This document shows positions 8,864 through 16,298 of a stretch of 19,126 nucleotides of DNA, one piece after another (the first letter of the stretch is position 1; the number at the start of each line of letters is the position of its first letter). Under the pieces are notes generated by a model. It searched no databases. It worked only from the letters and a program-made list of their open reading frames with translations, and was not told the origin of the DNA. This DNA is from an uncultured Slackia sp. (GTDB lineage Bacteria; Actinomycetota; Coriobacteriia; Coriobacteriales; Eggerthellaceae). Position numbers and translations under genes: made by a program. Where the stretch lies: assembly GCA_934646845.1 (NCBI GenBank), contig CAKUEV010000014.1, forward strand, positions 1 to 19,126, given 5' to 3'.

Positions 8864-9832
8864 ATGGCCGAAGTGAATTTGCTGCCGGCATATTTGATCA
8901 ACGGCGAAGACCAGCTTAAGCGCGAAACCGTGCTTAAGCGCTTGCGTTCGCGCCTGGAAGCGATGGGCGACCTCGATTTCAACTGCGACACGTTCGACGG
9001 TAAAGACGCTTTGGGTGGCGATATCGTGGCTGCGTGCAACACCATGCCCTTCGGCATCGACAAGCGCCTCGTTATCGTGCGAAATGCCGACGATTTGAAG
9101 AAGGCCGATTCCGAAGCGCTCGTCGCGTATCTCTCATCGCCGGCCGATTTCACGGTGCTGGCGTTGCTTGCGAATAAGCTTGCGAAAAACACGCGCCTCT
9201 ATAAGGCTGCGGCGGCGGTTGGCCCCAAGGCGGTCATCGATTGCGCGCCGCGCAAGGCATACGAATTGCCGTCCCAGGTGCGCGCCATGGCGACGTCGCA
9301 CGGCATCGCCATGACCGATTCGGCTGCGAAGCTTTTGGTGGAGCTTGTGGGCGAAGACACGGTGCATCTCGATGCCGAGCTGAAGAAAATCGCGCTTGCG
9401 CACACGGGCACCCAACCCGTTAGACCCGAAGAAGTGTCGGCGCTTGTCACGCGTACTTCGCAGGCGAAGCCGTGGGATTTCACCACGCCGTTCACGCAGC
9501 GAAATGTCGCCGAATGCGTACGCGTGCGCGCGAAGCTCGGCGATACCTCGGCGTATGCGCTTATCGGTTTTTGCGTGAGTTCGTTGCGCGAAATGCTCAC
9601 GTGCCATGCGCTTGCGGCTCGCGGGCAAAGCGGCCCCGGGCCTTTGGCGAAGCAGCTCAAGATGCCCGATTGGAAAGCGAAGAAGGTGGCGGCTGCTGCG
9701 CGTTTGTGGTCTGCTGCGGAGCTTCGCGCAGCCCTTTCAAGCGCCCGTGATTGCGAACGCGCGATGAAAAGCGGCGCCGACGCCGAGGACGTGTTCTTCG
9801 ATTGGGCCATTTCAACCTGCGCAAAGAAGTAG
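8864..9832 (+). CDS. holA: DNA polymerase III, delta subunit
   Basis: HolA is the clamp-loader subunit that opens the beta sliding clamp. I choose the ATG at 8864 because GAGGAG (8848-8853) lies ten bases upstream; an in-frame ATG at 8840 would add eight residues (MESRSQKA) but has no good ribosome-binding site. From 8864 the product is 322 residues, close to the family's usual 330-340. Recognition rests on the N-terminal pattern LLPAYLINGEDQLKRE, the KRLVIVRNADDL strand region, LALLANKLAKNTRLYKA, and a C-terminal all-helical region with MKSGADAEDVFFDWAI. As in the family, the AAA+-like N-terminal fold lacks a working P-loop. A position between comEC and rpsT is widely conserved, although here engB intervenes on the other strand before rpsT. 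The 60 nt to the convergent engB gene show no obvious terminator. Confidence 0.92.
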   Translation: MAEVNLLPAYLINGEDQLKRETVLKRLRSRLEAMGDLDFNCDTFDGKDALGGDIVAACNTMPFGIDKRLVIVRNADDLKKADSEALVAYLSSPADFTVLALLANKLAKNTRLYKAAAAVGPKAVIDCAPRKAYELPSQVRAMATSHGIAMTDSAAKLLVELVGEDTVHLDAELKKIALAHTGTQPVRPEEVSALVTRTSQAKPWDFTTPFTQRNVAECVRVRAKLGDTSAYALIGFCVSSLREMLTCHALAARGQSGPGPLAKQLKMPDWKAKKVAAAARLWSAAELRAALSSARDCERAMKSGADAEDVFFDWAISTCAKK

Positions 9833-9892
9833 GCTTGCATCGCCTGAAATCAAGGGGTGCGTCGGCGCGCGGTTATGCGGTTCGGCGAAGGT

Positions 9893-10519
9893 CTATTCCT
9901 CGCTGCTTTTGTCGTTGTTGTAAGCTTTGATGCGGCGTTCGAGGGCTGCCTTCAAATCGTCAATGCCCGAGCCGTTGGCCGAAGAGATGGGGATGATTTC
10001 CACCTCGTCGCGCGAGAATCCCAGCTGGCGGCGCAGCGCGGCGATATTTTGCATGCATTTGTTCTTCGAGAGCTTGTCGGCTTTCGTGCATACGATCATG
10101 AACGGCAGTTCGGCGGCAATCAAGAACTCGATCATATTCACGTCGAGCGCGGTTGCGGGGTGGCGAATGTCGATGAGCGAGACCACGCAGCAAAACTCGC
10201 GGTCTTGGTTGTAATAGCCTTCAATCATTTCGCGCCAACGGGCTTTTTCAGATTTCGAAACCTGCGCGAAGCCATACCCTGGCAGGTCGACGAAGTCGGC
10301 CCATTCGGCTTCGAAAAAATTGATGGTCGACGTTTTGCCCGGTGTGGCAGAAACCTTCGCAAGCTTTTTGCGATTGAACAGCTTGTTCATAAGCGACGAC
10401 TTGCCAACGTTGGAGCGGCCGACGAAAGAAACCTCGGCGTGCGTGGAAGGGGGCAGCTGCTTGGAAGTGCCATAGGCTGCGGTGAATTTCACGTTGTGGT
10501 AGTTCATCGTTTTAGACAT
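9893..10519 (-). CDS. engB: Ribosome biogenesis GTP-binding protein EngB/YsxC/YihA
   Basis: This 208-residue TRAFAC-class GTPase is required for maturation of the large ribosomal subunit in several bacteria. All nucleotide motifs are visible: G1 GRSNVGKSS (34-42), the switch I threonine within TPGKTST (59-65), G3 DLPGYG (78-83, with the EngB-typical GYGFA), G4 TKADK (145-149) and G5 SSANG (179-183). The ATG at 10519 is preceded by a strong AAGGAGAT site only a few bases upstream. Length and ends are normal; the tail is acidic. The gene opposes all its neighbours and interrupts the usual holA-rpsT adjacency. Its promoter must lie in the divergent region shared with rpsT. A CATAC-N4-GTATG inverted repeat lies 27-40 nt upstream of the start. 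Confidence 0.95.
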   Translation of the reverse strand: MSKTMNYHNVKFTAAYGTSKQLPPSTHAEVSFVGRSNVGKSSLMNKLFNRKKLAKVSATPGKTSTINFFEAEWADFVDLPGYGFAQVSKSEKARWREMIEGYYNQDREFCCVVSLIDIRHPATALDVNMIEFLIAAELPFMIVCTKADKLSKNKCMQNIAALRRQLGFSRDEVEIIPISSANGSGIDDLKAALERRIKAYNNDKSSEE

Positions 10520-10613
10520 GCGATCTCCTTGTTGGTAACGCCGCCCATACTACCGTATGAAGCCGCGTTTTTCGCACGGTTGCGCTTTTTCGCCCACATT
10601 CGGCATAAATTCT

Positions 10614-10642
10614 TTGACGTGGGCTTGACGAGCGCTTATAGT
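10614..10642 (+). promoter_or_regulatory. Sigma-70-type promoter for rpsT
   Basis: TTGACG at 10614-10619 and TATAGT at 10637-10642 are separated by exactly 17 nt, each one or two mismatches from the TTGACA/TATAAT consensus. This is the best promoter match I found in the window and fits a highly expressed ribosomal protein gene. A second TTGACG at 10625-10630 is too close to the -10 box to serve it. Transcription should begin near 10649, leaving a long leader. Confidence 0.75.
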
Positions 10643-10649
10643 TTCACAT

Positions 10650-10831
10650 TGCCTTGTTGCATGGGCCAGGCCGCAGTCCACCGGTCGAAGCGCCGCTTAC
10701 AGGTTTCCAGCACACGTGAAACTGGCGCGGGTAACCATGCAAAGGGTAGCGAAGCGGCAAATCCGCACGTCGACGCAGCTGAGTGCTGAAGATGCGTCGA
10801 TTCGCTGGTACGGGACCATTTCTAATTAACC
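10650..10831 (+). promoter_or_regulatory. Structured rpsT 5' leader (candidate S20 autoregulatory RNA)
   Basis: The transcript upstream of rpsT contains nested and successive perfect inverted repeats. TTGCATGG (10657-10664) pairs with CCATGCAA (10735-10742). Inside it GCGCC (10690-10694) pairs with GGCGC (10724-10728), and GTTTC (10703-10707) with GAAAC (10718-10722). Two further hairpins follow: GCGG/CCGC (10754-10757/10763-10766) and TCGACGC/GCGTCGA (10770-10776/10794-10800). S20 and other ribosomal proteins are known to control their own synthesis through leaders in various bacteria; that this leader does so is an inference. Confidence 0.5.
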
Positions 10832-10841
10832 GGAGGAAACA

Positions 10842-11339
10842 GTGGCTAACATCAAATCTCAGAAGAAGCGCATCATCACCGCCGAGAAGGCTCGCAAGCG
10901 CAACCAGGCTGTCAAAAGCGAGCTGAAGACCGCCGTTCGCGCGGTCCGCGAGGCTGTCGCTGCCGGCAACGGCGTTGAGGCTTACACCAAGGCTCAGCAT
11001 GCTTGCCGTCTGCTCGACAAGGCTGCTTCCAAGGGCATCATCCACAAGAACCAGGCTTCCAACCGCAAGTCTGGCGTCATGGCTCTTGCCAACACCGTGG
11101 TGACCGCGGAAGACATCGCTGCTGCGCCGAAGCGCGAGAAGAAGGTTGCTGCCCCCAAGGGTGGCACCAAGAAGGCTGCCGCTAAGGCTGCCAAGAAGGA
11201 AGCTTACAAGGCTGCCGACGCCGAGAAGGCAAAGCGCCGCGAGGCTACCCTGAAGGCCGAGAAGAAGGCTCACGACGCCAAGGCCAAGGCCGAGGCTGAA
11301 GCCGCTGCCGCCGAGGCTGCCGAGGCCACCGAGGAGTAA
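10842..11339 (+). CDS. rpsT: 30S ribosomal protein S20 with long C-terminal tail
   Basis: S20 binds 16S rRNA early in small-subunit assembly. It starts at GTG, four bases after a strong GGAGGA site (10832-10837). The core (residues 1-87) is typical: [21 protein letters not shown], then helices with the conserved [22 protein letters not shown] region. Family members usually stop near residue 85-90, but this protein continues to 165. The 78-residue extension is almost entirely Lys, Ala and Glu. It is basic and histone-H1-like at 97-130 ([10 protein letters not shown]) and acidic at the end (150-165), so probably a long helix or disordered tail. Codon choice through the tail (gct, aag, gag, gcc) matches the highly expressed core, so it looks truly translated and not like a frameshift. 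The role of the tail is unknown. Confidence 0.95.
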   Translation: MANIKSQKKRIITAEKARKRNQAVKSELKTAVRAVREAVAAGNGVEAYTKAQHACRLLDKAASKGIIHKNQASNRKSGVMALANTVVTAEDIAAAPKREKKVAAPKGGTKKAAAKAAKKEAYKAADAEKAKRREATLKAEKKAHDAKAKAEAEAAAAEAAEATEE

Positions 11340-11352
11340 ATCCTCAACAATC

Positions 11353-11376
11353 AACGCCGGGCCACAGCGCGGCGTT
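11353..11376 (+). repeat. Perfect hairpin 3' of rpsT
   Basis: AACGCCG (11353-11359) and CGGCGTT (11370-11376) form a 7-bp perfect stem with a 10-nt loop, 14 nt after the rpsT stop. No T tract follows, so it is not a classical terminator; it may protect the rpsT message end. Confidence 0.5.
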
Positions 11377-11386
11377 ACGTTACTGA

Positions 11387-11412
11387 AAAGGGCCCGCGGA
11401 AGTGGGCCCTTT
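11387..11412 (+). terminator. Possible intrinsic terminator/attenuator between rpsT and lepA
   Basis: AAAGGGCCC (11387-11395) and GGGCCCTTT (11404-11412) form a 9-bp perfect stem with an 8-nt loop. The following T run is short (three T then CC), so termination is probably partial. That would suit strong rpsT expression with lower read-through into lepA. Confidence 0.5.
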
Positions 11413-11443
11413 CCGCTATAGAGACCAGGAGCGCTGCAACTAT

Positions 11444-13249
<1,806 letters not shown>

Positions 13250-13252
13250 CCC

Positions 13253-13414
13253 CGCCACGCGTCAACCCTGACGCTGCGTGGCGCTCCGAGCCGCACCTTG
13301 CCGCTTGGGCCGCGCGCATGGCTGCAAGGCTCATGCGCGCGGGTTCGCGGCGAGCTGCCCGCTCGGAGCGCCGTTCGCTGGCATTGGTCCAACCAGGTGC
13401 TTTCTGGTTTGACC
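13253..13414 (+). repeat. Hairpin-dense palindromic block after lepA
   Basis: Four perfect inverted repeats are packed here. CGCCACGC/GCGTGGCG (13253-13260/13276-13283) encloses GTCA/TGAC. A large hairpin has a 12-bp perfect base (13280-13291/13361-13372), a GCCGC/GCGGC helix (13300-13304/13347-13351) and an 11-bp apex (13310-13320/13332-13342) around an 11-nt loop. AACCAG/CTGGTT (13391-13396/13404-13409) is flanked by GGTC/GACC. The first two overlap by four bases and cannot both form fully. No T tract follows. It could be an RNA structure, a REP-like element or a terminator of a non-classical type. Confidence 0.6.
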
Positions 13415-13493
13415 TGCGACTTTTGCCGGTTCTTGCGGGCTTGGGTCGCTCTTTTGGTTTGGTTTTAACTGCTGAGCTTGCTTGGAGGTGTTT

Positions 13494-13760
13494 ATGGGAA
13501 AGCACGACGAAGAATACGACTTCCTGGAAGACGCGTTTCGTGACGAGCCTCAGGCCTCGACGCCTGTTCATGCGAGCGACGAAGGCACGTGGCTTGACGA
13601 CGCGTTCAGCGAGCAAGCCCCCGTGCGACGCAAAATGTCGGGCAAGGCGAAGGCGGCAATTATCGTGGCGATTATCGCGGCCTTGGTTTTGCTTGTTTTG
13701 CTTGGCGTTGAATCCATGAACGCCCTTGGCGCGTTTCTTTCCGTGGTCGCAACGAATTAG
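13494..13760 (+). CDS. Small single-span membrane protein with acidic cytoplasmic tail, unknown function
   Basis: I do not recognise a family. The 88-residue product starts at an ATG preceded by GGAGG (13484-13488) with five-base spacing, and its stop overlaps the AGGAGG of hemW, so it is probably translated with hemW. Residues 1-45 are strongly acidic and probably disordered. They contain two similar short segments, DFLEDAFRDE (9-18) and TWLDDAFSEQ (32-41), that is a repeated (F/W)L(E/D)DAF motif. A basic patch (VRRKMSGKAK, 44-53) precedes one hydrophobic span (about 54-72), followed by a short 16-residue end. By the positive-inside rule the N-terminus is cytoplasmic. Its place in front of hemW suggests co-expression but says nothing definite about function. 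Confidence 0.75.
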   Translation: MGKHDEEYDFLEDAFRDEPQASTPVHASDEGTWLDDAFSEQAPVRRKMSGKAKAAIIVAIIAALVLLVLLGVESMNALGAFLSVVATN

Positions 13761-13769
13761 GAGGCACCT

Positions 13770-14882
13770 ATGCCGCACGATCCGTATAAGGCGCTTTATA
13801 TCCATCTGCCTTTTTGCAAGCATCGCTGCGCATATTGCGATTTCACCACGCGAGCCGTTGCTCCCGATTCGGTGGAAATCGACGAATATATCGACAATCT
13901 GATCCTCGAGCTTCGCCGCAAGGCAAAAGAGGGCGAGCTCGCAGAAATCGAAACCGTGTATTTGGGCGGAGGCACGCCGAGCTTTGTGGGCCAGGCGCGC
14001 CTTTCGAAATTGCTCTATGCTCTGGGCGTTTCCATGAATTTGACGCCCGAGGTCGAATGCTCCATGGAGGCAAATCCCGATTCGCTTACTCCCGAGCTCA
14101 TTCGCGATATCTATGCCCTGGGCGTGAATCGTCTTTCCATTGGCGTGCAAAGCTTCGACGACGGTTTGCTGAAAACGCTCGATCGCATTCACGATTCGGT
14201 CCGCGCCAAGCAAGCGGTGCTCGATGCGCGCGAGCGCTTTGAAAACGTATCGGTCGACCTTATGTGCGGCGTGCCTGGCCAGACGCCCGAAATGTTCGAA
14301 GCCGACGTGCAAACCGCGGTCGACTTGGGCGTGACGCATGTGAGCGTGTACCCGCTTACCATCGAAGACCACACTCCATTTCGCCGCATGGTCGACTCGG
14401 GCGAGATTGACGATGTTGACCAGGACAAAGAGGCGCTCATGATGTCGATGGCGCCCAACGTGCTCACGCCTGCGGGCTTCCATCGCTACGAGGTGGCGAG
14501 CTATGCGCGCGAGGGTTTCGAATGCAAGCACAATATTGCCTACTGGGCGGGCGTTCCGTACCTTGGCCTGGGCATTTCCGCCGTCACCATGACGCAAAAC
14601 GATGCCCGCCGCATGCGCGTGCAAGATGGGGAAGTGCAAGACGACCTCGATCGCAAGCAGATGTGCGCCGAAGACCTCATGATGAAAATGCGCATGACGC
14701 ACGGTGTTTCCGATGATGAGCTGTTCGCCGCCGCTGTGGTCATTCCTGGGGCGCTCGACGTCTTCAATTCGCTCGTTCGCGACAAGCTCGTGAAACGCGA
14801 AGATGGTCGCTGGAAGCCGACCTTTGGCGGCTGGCTTTTGGGCAACGAGCTTTACGGGAGGATTTATGAACTGGCTCCGTAA
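13770..14882 (+). CDS. hemW: Radical SAM heme chaperone HemW (formerly HemN-like)
   Basis: HemW binds heme and a [4Fe-4S] cluster and is thought to deliver heme to membrane enzymes. The 370-residue protein carries the radical SAM motif CKHRCAYC (C16, C20, C23) early in the chain, GGGTPS (66-71), a GVQSFDD segment, and the HNxxYW signature H254-N-I-A-Y-W259 that marks the HemW branch of this superfamily. The C-terminal HemN-type domain is present. The start follows AGGAGG overlapping the upstream stop. True coproporphyrinogen dehydrogenases (HemN) are longer, so HemW is preferred. The gene occupies its usual place between lepA and hrcA, here with a small membrane protein gene before it and a dus gene overlapping its end by 17 nt. 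Confidence 0.92.
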   Translation: MPHDPYKALYIHLPFCKHRCAYCDFTTRAVAPDSVEIDEYIDNLILELRRKAKEGELAEIETVYLGGGTPSFVGQARLSKLLYALGVSMNLTPEVECSMEANPDSLTPELIRDIYALGVNRLSIGVQSFDDGLLKTLDRIHDSVRAKQAVLDARERFENVSVDLMCGVPGQTPEMFEADVQTAVDLGVTHVSVYPLTIEDHTPFRRMVDSGEIDDVDQDKEALMMSMAPNVLTPAGFHRYEVASYAREGFECKHNIAYWAGVPYLGLGISAVTMTQNDARRMRVQDGEVQDDLDRKQMCAEDLMMKMRMTHGVSDDELFAAAVVIPGALDVFNSLVRDKLVKREDGRWKPTFGGWLLGNELYGRIYELAP

Positions 14883-16050
14883 GGTTGCCTTTGAAGAACG
14901 CGCCGTTACGGCAAATAAGACGGGTCTTGTGGGCGCGCCGTGCTCTTCCGAGGAGAGCGCTGCATGCTCAAACAGTCCTGAGCTCGCACGGAAGCCACAT
15001 TTAGTGGCTTCCGGCTCGTGCGGAACTGCGCGTGAAGCGCTCCCCTCGGAAGAGCACGGCGCACGCAGCTCCATTCCCGTGCTTCTTGCTCCCATGGCTG
15101 GCGTGAACGACATCGCCTTCCGTCAGCTGAGCCTGGAGTTGGGCTGCGACATCACGTATACCGAAATGGTTTCCAGCAAAGCGCTTTCGTTCGCGAACGA
15201 GAAAACGCGCCACTTGCTCGATTGCGCGCCCAACGAACGCAAGGTTGCCGTGCAGCTGTTCGGCCACGAACCCGAGACGATGGCGCGTGAAGCCGCGTGG
15301 ATTGAATCCGAGATGGGCGATGCGCTCGCTTATATCGACATCAACATGGGCTGCCCGGCTCGCAAGATCGTGAAGAAGGGCGACGGCTCGGCGCTCATGA
15401 CGACGCCCGAGCTCGCTGCCGAGATCGTGCGCAAGGTGTCGGCCACCGTCGAACATCCCACAACGGTCAAATTCCGCAAGGGGTATGCCGCAGACGAAGA
15501 CATCGCGGTCGATTTCGCCCGCCGTATGGAAGATGCCGGCGCTGCGGCGGTTGCGGTGCATGGCCGCACGGCGGCGCAATTCTATTCGGGATGCGCCGAT
15601 TGGGACGCGATTGCACGCGTGAAGGCCGCCGTCGAGGTGCCCGTTATTGGCAATGGCGATGTGACTGGCGGAAAAGAGGCGTGTGCGCTCGTGGCGCAAA
15701 CGGGTTGCGATGCCGTGATGATTGGTCGCGGCGCGCAGGGAAACCCGTGGGTGTTCGAGCAGGTGCGCGCCGCCTTGAACGGCGAAGCCGCGCCCGAGCC
15801 CCCCACGCCCGAACAGCGCGTTGCCATGGCTCATCGCCATGCCGAGATTTTATCGAAGCGTATAGGGAACAATTTGGTCTATATGCGCAAGCACGTGATG
15901 TGGTATTTGCGCGGCATTCCGGGGGCCTCGAAGGCGCGCGGCGAGCTTAATCAGTGCGTGACGCTCGACGATTTCGATCGGGTGCTTGAACAGCTGCTTG
16001 CCGACGCCGCGCGCATTGAAGAGGAAGAGGAACGATATTTGGCACGTTAA
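14866..16050 (+). CDS. dus: tRNA-dihydrouridine synthase (DusB-like) with palindrome-encoded N-terminal insertion
   Basis: Dus enzymes reduce uridines in tRNA with FMN and NADPH. The catalytic core begins at about residue 70 (IPVLLAPMAGVND). It has the active-site cysteine C163 in INMGCPARK, the VKFRKG lysine region, AVHGRT, the FMN-phosphate segments VIGNGDV and MIGRGAQGNPW, and a C-terminal helical tRNA-binding domain. The ATG at 14866 follows GGGAGG and lies 17 nt inside hemW, so it should be translationally coupled. This gives 394 residues against a usual 320-350. The excess is at the N-terminus: about 23 residues (MNWLRKVAFEERAVTANKTG...) and then residues 24-66, encoded by a large inverted repeat (14935-15062) and bearing Ser/Glu-rich CSSEE and PSEEHG at either end. 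No better start with a ribosome-binding site is seen after the palindrome. The DusB subtype is likely but not certain. Confidence 0.9.
   Translation: MNWLRKVAFEERAVTANKTGLVGAPCSSEESAACSNSPELARKPHLVASGSCGTAREALPSEEHGARSSIPVLLAPMAGVNDIAFRQLSLELGCDITYTEMVSSKALSFANEKTRHLLDCAPNERKVAVQLFGHEPETMAREAAWIESEMGDALAYIDINMGCPARKIVKKGDGSALMTTPELAAEIVRKVSATVEHPTTVKFRKGYAADEDIAVDFARRMEDAGAAAVAVHGRTAAQFYSGCADWDAIARVKAAVEVPVIGNGDVTGGKEACALVAQTGCDAVMIGRGAQGNPWVFEQVRAALNGEAAPEPPTPEQRVAMAHRHAEILSKRIGNNLVYMRKHVMWYLRGIPGASKARGELNQCVTLDDFDRVLEQLLADAARIEEEEERYLAR
14935..15062 (+). repeat. About 128-nt palindromic element inside the dus coding region
   Basis: The outer arms, 14935-14953 and 15044-15062, are perfect 19-bp inverted repeats (GCGCCGTGCTCTTCC... 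and its complement). After one mismatch seven more pairs follow (14955-14961/15036-15042), then further short matches such as CAGT/ACTG (14973-14976/15025-15028). The apex is a perfect 10-bp stem, CGGAAGCCAC/GTGGCTTCCG (14989-14998/15004-15013), around ATTTA. The whole folds as one long imperfect hairpin. It is translated in frame as dus residues 24-66. I see no second copy in this window. Confidence 0.8.
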
Positions 16051-16167
16051 CTGGCGGTTCTCGCCTTCGCGAATATGCGCGTTGCGTGCCCGTCGGCATG
16101 TTCTCGCGGTGCTGTGAGCCCGTTTCTTTCCGCAGCGTGACAGAACGGTGTCGTTTTCTTTGGTTTA

Positions 16168-16197
16168 TTAGCACTCTTGGGGCATCGCTGCTAGAAT
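16168..16197 (+). promoter_or_regulatory. hrcA-dnaJ promoter overlapped by a degenerate CIRCE operator
   Basis: TTAGCACTC (16168-16176) is a perfect left CIRCE half-site. After nine bases, CGCTGCTAG (16186-16194) matches GAGTGCTAA at five of nine positions (the TGCTA core). TAGAAT (16192-16197) is a good -10 box. The left half-site supplies a TTAGCA -35-like hexamer with 18-nt spacing. HrcA bound here would block polymerase, giving heat-shock autoregulation of hrcA and dnaJ. Transcription should begin near 16204. Confidence 0.7.
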
Positions 16198-16298
16198 CCT
16201 GTCACGTTAACGCGCACGCGCGCGTGATTCGTTGTGTCGTCTCGCGCCGATCGGTGCGCGGGACATGGAATGCGTCGCATGAAAGGGGCCGAGAACCG

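Larger units (their letters stand above)
10520..10841. other. Divergent intergenic region engB/rpsT containing the rpsT promoter and leader
   Basis: These 322 nt carry no gene. The left part (10520-10610) should contain the engB promoter; no convincing box pair is seen on the minus strand, only a weak TAGTAT at the CATAC-N4-GTATG repeat (10546-10559). The right part holds the rpsT promoter (10614-10642) and a leader of about 190 nt rich in inverted repeats, both listed separately. Confidence 0.75.

Noticed and set aside
9833..9892. Possible bidirectional terminator between holA and engB
   Set aside because: The 60 nt contain no stem longer than a few base pairs followed by a T or A tract.
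13318..13719. A 133-codon frame across the block after lepA
   Set aside because: It overlaps the 88-residue gene in another frame and is Arg/Ala/Ser-rich without a family match; the inverted repeats explain its composition better.
14803..14865. Dus start at 14803, within hemW
   Set aside because: It has no ribosome-binding site and overlaps hemW by 80 nt; the ATG at 14866 has GGGAGG at proper distance.
16086..16298. Longer HrcA start at 16086
   Set aside because: The extra 71 residues are unlike HrcA and would be encoded by the CIRCE/promoter region; the TTG at 16299 restores the normal length with a good ribosome-binding site.
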